NCBI GenBank assembly: GCA_030142905.1
Contig: JASJOG010000019.1
Location: 2,890,001 to 2,954,000, forward strand
DNA from: Heliopora coerulea
Taxonomy: Eukaryota; Cnidaria; Anthozoa; Scleralcyonacea; Helioporidae
Length of the DNA: 64,000 bases
Direction of reading: 5' to 3'
Within the stretch, counting starts at the first letter, position 1, and every line of letters starts with the position of its first letter. Below the pieces are notes generated by a model. It worked only from the letters and a program-made list of their open reading frames with translations, had not been told where the DNA came from and searched no databases. Shown here piece by piece: positions 53,901 through 64,000 of this stretch. The translations under genes and the position numbers were made by a program.

Positions 53901-56900
53901 GATTAACTCAAGAGACACAGCGCAAACCACAATAACGGCGCGTAGGGAATCGGTTTCAAGTAATACTTGAATATCACACTAAATGATGATACTAATTTAT
54001 GATAGTAACCAGTAGTAACCTGTAGGACCAGTAACCTGTTAGAATTAGTAATTGTTAGAATTATTGAATTATAATATTTATTACAATTATAATTTCTATC
54101 ACAATTATAATTTCTATCACAATTATAATTTCTATCACAATTATAATTTCTATCACAATTATAATTTCTATCACAATTATAATTCCTATCACAATTATAA
54201 TTCCTATCACAATTATAATTTCTATCACAATTATAATTCCTATCACAATTATAATTCCTATCACAATTATAACTTCTATTACAAGTATAACTTCTATTAC
54301 AAGTATAACTTCTATTACAAGTATAACTTCTATTACAAGTATAACTTCTATTACAAGTATAACTTCTATTACAAGTATAACTTCTATTACAAGTATAACT
54401 TCTATTACAAGTATAACTTCTATTACAAGTATAACTTCTATTACAAGTATAACTTCTATTACAAGTATAACTTCTATTACAAGTATAACTTCTATTACAA
54501 GTATAACTTCTATTACAAGTATAACTTCTATTACAAGTATAACTTCTATTACAAGTATAACTTCTATTACAAGTATAACTTCTATTACAAGTATAATTTG
54601 TATTATAATTGTAATATTTGTATTATAATAGATGTAGATCTAGGCCCCAAATATTATGCAGGCTCTTCTCATAAAACAGAAGTTCATTAGGCGTCGAACA
54701 AGTGCCACTGTATATCGCCGATGACAAACTATTTGAAAGCGTCATACAATAAAAGCAGACTTCATGTGATTCCTCTTCAATGCAGTTGAAAACATTCAAA
54801 TTAGCTCTGTGGAAGTCATATTTGAAGACTGCGGAACCGTTTCTGGAGAAAGGGCTTTCTTCGGTGGTTTTCTCTACACCGATGCAGCGCAGCATATAGA
54901 AATCTTCATGTTCAGTTAGGCAAAATTGGCTCACAAGACCATTTATTTCACAGAGTTTCAATCACATGATTACTGTAGTCTCGGCAAGTTAGAAAGAAAA
55001 ATACAAAGTAATGTCGCTACACCAATGATTACTTCTGTTAAAAAGACCAACTCTTAAGTTTGGCCAATCAGGGACCCTCAATCAAATCACAGATTCGGCA
55101 AACCAATCACCGCCCATGATAGAGGCACTCAAAGTAATTCAGCCAATCACAAGGATTGATACAAACACGAAGTTAGGCAAAATGATTGACATTTGAATAA
55201 CCTAACACCAACTTTGGCCACTTCATTCGAGCAGAGGAACTGTTGAAATATAAAATTCGAGTGTTTGTTTACCTCAATATAAATGACTCGCTAATGCAAT
55301 GCACGCAAATGCTTCTAGGTTAGACAGTGGATGTAGCAAAGACGACGACTTTAATAAACTGCAGTGAACATGCCATTATACGAATTAAAATCGCTTCGAT
55401 CGGCCGTTAATCGGGTTAAGCAGCTGCCTTATTTGCCTAACCCTAAATCCGCCCCTGAATACTATGGTTCCTCTTACTTAACATCATCTTCAGAACTATA
55501 ACGGCAGTAGTGCTTAATCAATTCCTTTCATACAATAAATAGAATTCTACACACATCTTTATTGGTCGTTGTTACACTGAGGTCTATCAGAGTACGGACA
55601 AACCGATGGCTTTGCTAAAACAGTAAACCAATCACAACTCTCCACGTGATATCACAAGCAAATGACATGGCTTCAATTTTATAGATCAAGGATCACACCA
55701 GTGACCACTGGGCGAGAACACAGCAACAGATCCAGTCCAGTGCAACTGCTACACTTGCTTTGTGGATAAACATAAAATTAAGTAATGGTATAAAACCCAG
55801 TTGGTTTGTTTCCTAACTATATATCTCTTCAACTATCGTGTGTTTTCCAGCTCTCAATGCCCATTGACGTCTTCGATGTGCTAAATAAGTGGATGGTCGA
55901 AGAGAAGATAGAAATTGATTTAAATGAATGCACTCCAAGGTTACCTTGGCTTTTCCCGAAGAAAAGAAGGTATGGTTGGTTGGTGGGCGGTCCGTGTGTC
56001 ACTGAATAAGCAAGGGGTGAAGAGTGTTTGAATCGAAGAATTAGAGAAGGGAAGAAATAGAGAATAAAGATAAGGGGATTGAGTAAATGCGAAGTAAAGG
56101 TGAGGAAAGAAAAGAAAGGGATTTGAAGGGAAGGCAAGGGCAGGAAAAGGGCAGATAGAAAGAGGGAAAGTAAATGAGGCAGGAGAGCCAGAAAAGAACA
56201 GAAAGGAAGCGAAAGGGGAACAATGTAAAAATGGAGGAAGAAGGAAAGTATTGAAATAAATAGGAGAGGAAAGAAGAGGAAATTAAGAAAGAGATACGAG
56301 AGAAACAAAAGAAAGAGGAAGAAAATTTTAGTGATAGATAGTTATGATAAAGGACGAAAGATATGTGCAGAAACTGAGAAGATGAGAGAAGAAAAATGGG
56401 GAGAACTAACGAGGTGAAGCAAGGCACAGGACAGGAAAGAATGAAGGAGACGTAAAAGACTTGTGATATGGTGAACAGGCACTTACTTCAACATGTTTAT
56501 CGCCACAGAGGTGCAGTGTCCATAATTTGGTCATCTGGAGTCACTATACTTTCCTGAACAGGCCTAATATCGGAGAGTGATCATTTTTGCGTTTGTACAG
56601 TCTATTTTTGGTGTTTCCTGATTGTTTCTTCATTAAGAAAGTGAAAGGTAAACTTGGCAAGCAACTCAAACCTGGTTCATCAAACTTTGATCTGGTTAGT
56701 TGGTTTACTTTGTTGTGAGAGTGAGAAAAACCAATGTAGCTTGAATGTTATTTGGCTTTTGCAGCTTAGCAGTGACTCCATCAACCGCCTGTCCAAGGCT
56801 CACCAACCTCTCCGCAGAACTTTCGCGTGGTTGTCGATAACATTCTTCAAGGCTTGAGTCACTATCTCAGATGTTGTGGCGTGGATGTGGTAATGCTTGA

Positions 56901-59383
56901 GAATAAAAATGACCACGATAAAGCAGCGCTGGTAAGTTCGGTAAACGAAGTAACTAGCGTTAACGAAGAGATGGCGTTTGCCAACTGCTAGAAAATTCTG
57001 TGAGAACAATTATAAAAACTTGGTGGAACGTATTTGGTTGCAAAAGACCAACGTCATGTCTTTGTTAATGCCTTATTTCCCCCTCCCCAAGCTGTCGCTG
57101 TCTTTTCTTGCGTTTACTTGAATATCAAGTTCCAACGTGGATATTTTTGGCTTGGGTTTTCTACTTTACTATTGACCAGTGCCAGTCCACATTTCCTCAC
57201 CAGCTATCCACTACTGCCAGTTTTCCGTGCGATGTCAGGGCATTTTGTATTACAGATGGCTTGAAGAACTGAATGTAGCTCTGTAAGGGAAAGAGTGATG
57301 CAAGATATGCTATCACCAAACTAAGTTCTGACTGGGACATCGCAGATTATCCCAAGTTCTCTTATTTTACATCTACCTCTGACTTGTTTATTTAGATTGC
57401 TCAAAAAGAAGAGCGAATCATTCTGACGACAGGAGTGCCATATTACACCGTGAGCGGCCAAACTGCTTTACGCAAGGTTATAAGTTTACAAGGTGCTATT
57501 TCCAAGAACCAGTGCCGTAGCTAAGCTACGACTGTGAACTGAGATATTGTAGACATGGGGAACAGCATTTGACAAATTTATTTCACAATTGTAGGTCCAG
57601 TATAAAAATGTAAAGGCATCTAAGCACGTTTGCTTGTAAACCAAGTTAGGCTGCTGTATAAGTATCCCTGACTTTTTCAATTCTTTGTAAACACGAAACA
57701 CAGTTTAATCCTCTCTGTGCCGGACATATAGGGGAAGTGTATCAGGCGAACAACCGCTTCAATCAATGTTCGATACCACCAACAGAAGCTATTTTGGTGT
57801 CCATGCTGCTGATACCGAGCAACTGATGGTTACTTGCTATAAAACAAGTCAGATATAACCCACGGTTTGATTTGCACATAAGTAAGAGTTCTTACAAATA
57901 AAGCAAACTTAATTTTCAGTTTCATACGCAATTTAAAGAAATATTTTCATTCACAGCAACTGTGACTTCATTCCAACTGCTCCAGACTTAGACCAGTGTA
58001 GCTGCTGCAAATTCACTACAATACCTAGTGTTTTGTCCGTAACTACAATTTCTGTAACAGTGAACCTTCGAGTTGCATATATATTTGCAGCCTTGCTTGC
58101 AGTCAAGGAAATTATTGATTTTATTTGCATTTGATATTTAAGCATGTCGAGAAAGATAATAATCATTTAACCACAATCCTTTACGCGCAGTAAACAGCGT
58201 ATTCTCCTGAAATAGAGGAAGATAGAATTCAAGGATTAAATTTTTTAAGAATCAAAGGATTCAATTTTGTAAGAAGAAAGGTCTTGCCTGCCTAATTCAT
58301 AGGAACAACTTAAACATTCGTCATTTATCAGTAGAACTAATTTAATTTCATAAAACTTGTGGTTAAATGTAGATGAGGACATCTTTTTTGAGTGATTTTC
58401 GTTTCGAACGTTTCTCTTAGTTGCGTTCACAAGTACTTATTGGACATTGCATGTGTGTTCCAGCTGGAAGTGCAAAAGAGCAAGTGACAGCCGTTTTCAA
58501 ACACTTCAATATCAGTGTCAGCACTAGTGACATATTTAGCAGATGTCAGGTAAGGGAAACAAAGGGAGAATGACATTTTTAATGTTACACGTAAATTATA
58601 AACAATATTTAATTCAGAATACAGTATGTTGTTTGTAATATATGTGAATTACTGTTTTTGCAGGGACAGCGGCACAGGGGGGCAAGGGGGCGGTCGCCCC
58701 CCAACTTTTTTGGTGGGAGGCCGCACCCCACAATTATTATAAACTTTATATATATAATACTAATAATAATACTAGTCTAATACGTAAGATAAAAATAAGT
58801 GCCCAGCACAAAACGCGGAACAAAGCCATGATAAAATGGTTATCTTAAATATGAGATTCCCGCCTGGTTATTCAATTGCTACGAGTTTGATAGTGCTAGT
58901 CTATGGCATCGTACAACTCGGCTCGCCCCCTCCCCAACTTCAAATTGGTGCCGCCGCCCCTGTTTTGAAAATTTAAAAAGCCAAGTTTTCTGTTTGAGCA
59001 AATGGCCAACGATTGTGAAGTCTGAGTTGACTATTGCTCCATGGTCAACGGGGACGAATTGTTTAATTGCGTTAGTATAAATTCGCCGTTTTAAATAATT
59101 TTTAATTGACATATTGCAGCCAGGTTGGCATGGAATAGCAATCATCATTCTTTTAGAAATTCCCGTCCAACAACAGCTAGTTTCAAAGTTGAATGTAAAA
59201 ATCTAGTTCTTGTTTGGAAACCAGAGGTAATGGTCTTTTTTTCTTTGCTGTGTCATTGTCTAGGTTTGCAACGGAAATGATTATATTAAAGTAAGTTCCA
59301 TACAGATGAGACAAGCATACATGAATTACTTTGAAAATGAAAGGGAGGAATACAAAAAGAGACAAAAATCCCATTCCTTATGA
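50647..59383 (+). CDS. EXD3: EXD3/mut-7-like exonuclease gene (span of recognised exons)
   Basis: At least ten exons encode, in order, a DEDDy 3'-5' exonuclease domain (motif I GFDAEWKP, motif II YGVESDFTAL, motif III region YATLNAH) and a Mut7-C RNase domain (VVVDNILQGLSHYLRCCGVD, RIILTTG, DIFSRCQVCNGND). This pairing is the hallmark of EXD3/mut-7 proteins, linked to small-RNA silencing in worms. Motif III has Asn for the expected Asp, then TGA and a change of frame. Another exon holds a TAG unless a micro-exon is used. The phase between exon 6 (55,969) and exon 7 (56,818) is also unresolved. The gene may be decaying, mis-assembled or spliced unusually. The N-terminal part is not resolved. 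Confidence 0.75.
51332..51399 (+). CDS. EXD3: EXD3-like exon 2: exonuclease motif I
   Basis: 68 nt encoding PGVTLGFDAEWKPQMCQAG. The DxE pair binds the catalytic metals in DEDD exonucleases. Confidence 0.85.
51746..51882 (+). CDS. EXD3: EXD3-like exon 3
   Basis: 137 nt. Core strands LSIVQLSLRDTVYTLDV follow motif I as in the family. Ends in phase 1 at g|gtaata. Confidence 0.85.
52259..52360 (+). CDS. EXD3: EXD3-like exon 4: exonuclease motif II
   Basis: Contains GYGVESDFTALVTTL with the motif II Asp and then FVDLCTL. Two donors are possible: a|gttagt (ends 52,360) or the stronger ttg|gtaagt (ends 52,368). The second includes an in-frame TAG at 52,363-52,365. Confidence 0.75.
52641..52657 (+). 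CDS. EXD3: EXD3-like candidate 17-nt micro-exon
   Basis: Acceptor tgccttgcag and donor caa|gttaag. Joined to the 52,360 donor it gives TLKNAVNQ|LFEIPV with phases 1 to 0, avoiding the TAG. Both donors involved are weak. Confidence 0.35.
53051..53240 (+). CDS. EXD3: EXD3-like exon 5
   Basis: Encodes GSSLLVQQCLGLPLDKAHQL then SDWEQRLL and EKQIVYA, a typical DEDDy stretch before motif III. Ends in phase 1 at gcaa|gtaaga. Confidence 0.87.
53290..55457. mobile_element. CAGGG-ended (hAT-like) element, 2.17 kb, 5-bp TSD
   Basis: The left end caggggtgggtctag and the complement of the right end, caggggcggatttag, are followed on both sides by gttaggcaaat. AATAC directly flanks both ends (53,285-53,289 and 55,458-55,462). 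No transposase is recognisable inside, so it is non-autonomous. It begins 49 bp after the exon 5 donor and contains the 18-bp minisatellite. Confidence 0.8.
54066..54622 (+). repeat. 18-bp minisatellite, about 30 units in two blocks
   Basis: First block tataatttctatcacaat (about 10 units to about 54,272), then tataacttctattacaag (about 18 units, almost identical). The two blocks differ at fixed sites. Confidence 0.97.
55851..55969 (+). CDS. EXD3: EXD3-like exon 6: motif III, disrupted
   Basis: In the frame required by exon 5 it reads T-L-N-A-H then TGA (55,865-55,867), aligning with the YxxxDAHC motif but with Asn for Asp. The next frame reads IDVFDVLNKWMVEEKIEIDL and runs to ag|gtatgg. A short deletion inside the exon explains both halves. 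Confidence 0.65.
55970..56817 (+). other. Intron/linker region with purine tract
   Basis: A/G-rich from about 56,042 to 56,440. A lysine-rich open piece at 56,638-56,694 might be a linker exon, but its phases do not fit exon 6. Confidence 0.35.
56818..56931 (+). CDS. EXD3: EXD3-like exon 7: start of Mut7-C domain
   Basis: 114 nt, phase 0 to 0. VVVDNILQGLSHYLRCCGVD contains the metal-binding Asp and the LxxYLRxxGxD signature of the Mut7-C (PIN-like) RNase fold. Confidence 0.88.
57396..57476 (+). CDS. EXD3: EXD3-like exon 8
   Basis: 81 nt. IAQKEERIILTTGVPYY matches the family's RxxLT segment. Confidence 0.87.
57477..58420 (+). other. EXD3-like intron 8
   Basis: 0.94 kb. Nothing recognised. 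Confidence 0.4.
58421..58549 (+). CDS. EXD3: EXD3-like exon 9
   Basis: 129 nt. EQVTAVFKHFNISVSTSDIF then SRCQ: the helix before the zinc-ribbon-like SRCxxCN motif of Mut7-C. Confidence 0.88.
58661..58962. mobile_element. CAGGG-ended (hAT-like) MITE, 302 bp, 5-bp TSD
   Basis: Left cagggacagcggcac and complement of the right end caggggcggcggcac. TTTTG flanks both ends exactly (58,656-58,660 and 58,963-58,967). G-rich left end. Confidence 0.82.
59264..59383 (+). CDS. EXD3: EXD3-like exon 10: C-terminus
   Basis: Completes SRCQ|VCNGNDYIKVS, then SIQMRQAYMNYFENEREEY and TGA. An internal gtaagt within IKVS could act as a donor to a further exon. Confidence 0.82.
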   Translation, partial: VCNGNDYIKVSSIQMRQAYMNYFENEREEYKKRQKSHSL

Positions 59384-61480
59384 AAGACGAAACATTCCTC
59401 TTCCCCGTTGAATGTGGACAGGTTGGTTTTACGAAGTGGCGTCAGGTTGCAGATCGAAAAACTCCCTGAAGCTATTCTGGACAAAATTGAGGTATTTTAC
59501 TGCGGTGCAACATAGGGGAAAATTTTCTGGGAAGGTGGCCACTTCTCACGGGTTTGTACACAATTTTCTGAAATCCCGAATAATACTGAATCTTTCTACG
59601 CGGCAAACAGGGAGAAGATTTCCTGACTGGAAAATCCGTTATAATTTTTTCTACGAAACACTGAAACCACTGCTTTGAATCGAAACACTGCAGATTTTCT
59701 TTTGCAAGTATGTTGTCATTGTTTGAGTATAATTCTTGTTTGAGTTAATTGTGAAATTGATATTGGAATCGCACTCTTCTTAAGCATAGTTTGTAAAACG
59801 CAAAAAATTTGAAGTACTTTATTTTTTGCGTATTTGTATGTATAGAACTTCGTTTGGGTGTCTGGATAAGTATAAACGTGAATGTATTGACTGTATAAAA
59901 ACGAATGGCTCAAAGCACAGCAGGCAAAACACGTGTATTATTTTAAAACAAAAAAAAAAATCAGAAAATGAGTTAAACAGACAAAAGAGGTTAGAAAAGT
60001 GCCGCCAATTTAAAAAACAAAAGAGAGCAAGTGAATCAGCTGAGAGCAGAGTGAGATTCTTGGAAACATAAAAGAATAGGAATGCTACTAGATTGACATG
60101 GGCGGACCCAGCCTAAAATCGTACGGCTGCTCAATCTTAAAATAAGAAATCCAGGGGGGTGGTTTTATTACTTCCTGACTTTAAAACTATTATTTTGATT
60201 TCAAAGGTTTGGAAACAATAATTTGATGATTGCTTTAGTTTCGTGGCTATAGACTTTCCGGGCGGAAAACGTAGTCTCAGGATAAAAATGAGAGCCCAGC
60301 TCAAAATTTTAAGGTGAAGAACCATGATCGCAACAAGGCAAGACAAGTTAAAACATTTTGAAAATAAGTTGGATTCTAACGTTTCGTTGTAACGTACAAC
60401 ATCTTCAGAGTGTAATATTACAAGGTTATCAGTGTCTATATATAAGTCTATTTACATGCGAGAATGGATAATTAATTAGCGCCCAACCAATCACAAAAGG
60501 TGACAAGTAAGAAGCTGAGAGAAAAACTAATGACGGAGCGAGAGGCTAAAACAAAGAAAATATCTCTTCCACACCTCTTTGAAAGAGGTGTGGATTATTT
60601 TAAGGAAATTTTATCACTGCACAAAAGCACAAAAAGGATAAAATTTGTATCATTTTACCGACATTATAGAAAAACTTCTGACTGCCCTACTTGTTCTGAT
60701 TCTGCAACCCATGCCTTACACTATATACATGCTAGCCAATGAGCCAAAATCACAGCTGAGCCCATATCACCATACTCTATTTTTATAAAAATATTCAATA
60801 TACACTTTTTCACATATTTTTTGCAAAATGTCAATGCATCTATATTACTTAGCACTCATTTTTAAAGAATTTTCTAACAAGCAACTATGAAATGTATACT
60901 TCTAAAAATATAATAATAGTAAGAGTAAAACTAAATACCATATACATAAAATATGACAAAAGTGTATTTTGCTGAATTTAATAATTGACTAAATTGAGTT
61001 AGTTCTTGCCAATATTACATGTATACTCTCAAGTCAATGTTCACTTTTTGAAGGTATTAAAATGGATCGGGGCTACTTAATTAGGGCTTAAATACAATAA
61101 TATAACTTCATACATCCACGGACTGATATAAAAATTAATAGTGTATTTAATATAGCACGCTGAGCGCCTTTACACGTGCAGACGTGCTTGTGTTATTGAG
61201 AAATAAATTTGCACATATATCGGTCAATACCGGCAGAAAATAACTCAAACAAACCTTAGGATAACTTTTAACATTCTTTGATAATTTTGAACACGTTTTG
61301 ACGCTCCTGACTACTTCTCAACACAACAATACCCACGCAGTGTTTATTTAATTACAATAATTAGGCAGTAGGCATAGTTATTTAATATTATCATCGATAC
61401 TTTAACCAAAATTGTAGCTGATTGGTCAACTGTACTTCCTTAGCAACGGGGTAGCAACTGAATCGGCTGTCAAAAATAGA
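59384..61480 (+). other. Intergenic repeat-rich sequence
   Basis: Contains a basic open stretch (59,826-60,071; RLEKCRQFKKQKRASESAES), like the Arg/Lys repeats in N-termini of some Helitron-associated proteins but too short to assign. It also has a perfect hairpin tccacacctcttt/aaagaggtgtgga (60,568-60,595). No gene supported. Confidence 0.4.
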
Positions 61481-63883
61481 TTGGGAAAGATGGCTACAAA
61501 GCAGTCAACACTTGATTTCTTTATAAGAAATGCTAATGAAGCAATCGAACCAGTTGCAGCAAAGATGGTGAATGACAGCTTAAATTCACAAGATCAGCGA
61601 GCTGGTGTTCATGTAAACATTTCTAATGGCCAGGAATTATGCAGCGAACAGTCTGATCGATCGAACGAAGCCAATAACACTGAAATTAGTTCTTCAACTT
61701 TGAGCTCAACAGTTACAGGAGACAGTGATTCTGAGACTGAACATGAACTTACTTCTCAAAGTGACTCTGATGATCGTAAAACTGCAGCCAAAGACATAGA
61801 GGTGGTACCTAAATCCGGCGGGAGAAAAAGAATACGATGCAAAACATGCAATGAAAACTCAGATATTGTTAAAAGGTTTTGCTACAGAGGTCGAATTCCC
61901 CCCATATGCACACCAACAGGAACAGAAGCCCGTAAAGGAACAATAGCAAAACATCTCAGCAGTGAAGCTCATAAAGAGTCTGTTAAGTTGAATAGAATTA
62001 AGGGGTTATCTTCGTCTGAAAAAATACAAGCAGTACCTTTACTCAAGATAGCAAACGCACAAACACACCTTCTTGCTAACCGAATCGGTAAATTGATAAT
62101 TCAGGTGTACAACGATGCCAAAAATTTAGCAATTTCTGCCTTTACCTGGCCATCAAGAGTAGTAGCTAGTGAAATTGCTCACACTTTCGATTATAATAGT
62201 CCTTTTAAAGAGTATGACGCGTCAGTGTTTGATTTACAATACGTGACACCAACAAGCCATCAGGAACTTTTGAAAATTATCGTGCAGACCGACCTACCAA
62301 GATTTAAACAAGAAATCGATGATTGTCTCGCAGCCTCTTTCCGGTGCGATGCTTCGATGGATCGTACTCAAAAGGACAACGAGTTCATGTTGTTGAATGT
62401 TATTAACAAAAATGGAAACGAACTACTTCGGTACGTTGGCCTTGGCCATGTTAAAAATAGGGGTGCCAAGGGTCATTTAGAAGCATTGAAGGAAGGCGCA
62501 ACTGATACAATTGGCTTGAATAAAGTGTTGACCATTGCAAACCATATGACAACGGACGGGGAAAACAAAAATGTCGGTGAACATAATGGACTGTGGAAAT
62601 TGATTAATGATGAAAGAGCCAAAGAAGAGGCAGAATTCCCAATGTTGAAGTCAGTTTGTGCGGTTCACTCTTCTGCATTAGCGTACCACGACCTGTGTAA
62701 GGAAGTTTCAGACGTGGATACCCTGATACGAAAAGTTTCTGCTATCTCTTCATTTTCCCATGCGTCAGCGGCACGTACAGCAGAGCTTGAAAAGTATGCA
62801 AAAGAGCAGGGTCTCAATGTTCGGCGCTTTCCAAAGTATTACGAAGTTAGGTGGACGGAATTTACAGCAGGATTGATTGATGCCGTTCTCACCTCTTGGA
62901 GGGCACTTATGGTGTTTTGTGAAAGATCAGAAGAGGAGCAAGCGAAGGGTTTCGGGAGACTGTTGTCAAAGACAACTTAATGCTGATGTGCTTACTCGGA
63001 GACGTCCTTTTCCTGCTGAAGGTGTTCCAGAAGAAGTTGCAAGGAGACGACATAACAATCGTTGATATTGTCCCAGAAACAAAGAAGCTCATTGCAAAAC
63101 TCGACAAATTACATCAACGCCCAATCATAGGTGGTTGGGAAGATAAGTTTTCTCAAAGCTACAATGAGGAAGATGGAAAATTTTTTGGGACACTTTTGTG
63201 GCACAAGGAACGACGTACGACACGAAGAAATCTCTATGTCTCTGAAACGAGGGCGTTCTCCGCAATAAAGGTTGAGGTATTACAGGCACTGCATAATTTT
63301 ATGGAAAGAAGGCTCGACATAGATGATCACGCAAAAGAAAATTTCTCTTCATTTGTAAAATTTACTGCAAATGAAGAAGATATCAGAAAAGTTCATGCTT
63401 CAGTGGCACCGGATCTCGATCTGCGATATCTGGCACAAGAGTACGAGGATGTGCAGGAAAGCAATATGAACAAAAGCAACCCGAAAGCTTTGCTGCAAAA
63501 CCTGTGCGCAAATTCCAACGAGACCAAAACGCTAACAGAGGTACTGGCCCCGGATACTTGTATGCAAACCACACTCAGCTGATTGTGAAAGATTAGTCTA
63601 GGCATACAACAACGTAAAGACAAGTTCAAGGAATCGTCTTCAACGTGAAACAATAAGCCATTATCTTTATGTCAACATCAACATGCCAGTCTTGGCAAAA
63701 TTCGACCCAAGGCCAGCCGTTCGTCATTTTATTAACGAAAAAAAACGGCGCGTGGGAGATACACCAAAGCCTGACAAGCAGGCATGGTTTCAGAAAGTTT
63801 TTGAACGTGGTGATACTGATGAAAGTGAGGTTGACGATGCAGACATTGTGACAAAACAGAAAACATTGAATCGTGGATTTTAG
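61481..63883 (+). pseudogene. hAT-superfamily transposase, decayed
   Basis: The first frame runs 500 codons from MGKMATKQSTLDFF. It has a Cys/His zinc-finger region (RCKTC near residue 120 to HLSSEAHK), the first Asp block FRCDASMD (about 286), the second Asp block MTTDGENKNVG (about 357), CAVH (about 392) and YYEVRW. The frame breaks in an A-run near 62,968-62,970. It continues in another frame (DNLMLMCLLGDVLFL onward) and breaks again before 63,566. The C-terminal hAT block HSADCERLV (with the catalytic Glu), then YNNVKTSSRNRL, follows in the original frame. A TAG is at 63,599-63,601, and the frame then runs to 63,883. This is the KIAA1586/ZNF862-like type of hAT protein. No terminal repeats were found in the window. 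Confidence 0.85.
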
Positions 63884-64000
63884 TCTCATTTAGCTTATTA
63901 GCTTAGTTAAAGTAGTTGTATTCAATAAGAAAATAACGTAGTTGATACTTTACCAGTTTACGTTGACATTTACCAGACATTCCGAAGATAAACTGTAGCG
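63884..64000 (+). other. Downstream flank of the transposase relic
   Basis: No CAGGG-type end is visible before the window closes, so the element's right end is probably outside. Confidence 0.4.

Noticed and set aside
54052..54690. 212-codon frame of NFYYKY repeats
   Set aside because: Open only because the minisatellite unit is 18 bp; it lies inside a transposon with no splice or start support.

Overview
The window reads as nuclear DNA of an animal, most likely a marine invertebrate and perhaps a cnidarian. The evidence is three intron-rich protein-coding genes with canonical GT-AG introns, a moderately AT-rich background, and many decayed DNA transposons, tRNA-derived SINE pieces and simple repeats. 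The species cannot be fixed from sequence alone. All three genes lie on the + strand.

Region 1 (about 1-39,420) is one very long gene. I could chain 43 exons with consistent phases and no in-frame stop, giving about 2,480 residues. The protein is almost entirely spectrin-like three-helix repeats. Each repeat comes from an exon pair: a first-half exon (phase 2 to 0, often exactly 175 nt) and a second-half exon (phase 0 to 2, twelve of them exactly 182 nt). No calponin-homology, KASH, EF-hand, WW or ZZ segment is visible. A CCAAT/TATA-like promoter precedes the proposed first exon, and an AATAAA signal lies about 1.1 kb after the stop. The introns hold a DD37D mariner remnant, several MITEs and palindromes, and long simple repeats. 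They also hold a possible alternative last exon (24,903) and a possible internal promoter (about 31,877-32,105).

Region 2 (about 39,420-46,300) is a stack of hAT-type MITEs followed by a small three-exon gene for a 230-residue protein with four membrane spans. A short downstream sequence in the stack folds as a complete type I hammerhead ribozyme (41,111-41,156). One tetraspan intron carries an inverted pair of tRNA-derived SINE fragments.

Region 3 (about 47,000-59,400) carries an EXD3/mut-7-like gene: a DEDDy 3'-5' exonuclease domain followed by a Mut7-C RNase domain. The Mut7-C exons look intact. The exonuclease domain does not: motif III has Asn where Asp is expected, followed by a stop and frame change, and another exon has a TAG unless a 17-nt micro-exon is used. 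Two CAGGG-ended transposons with exact 5-bp target duplications sit in its introns; the larger carries an 18-bp minisatellite.

Region 4 (59,384-64,000) is intergenic repeat sequence ending in a decayed hAT-superfamily transposase (61,481-63,883) with two frame breaks and one internal stop.

There is no rRNA gene, intact tRNA gene, CRISPR array or operon-like layout. The genes are unrelated neighbours as far as the sequence shows; the common theme is heavy intronic colonisation by cut-and-paste elements.
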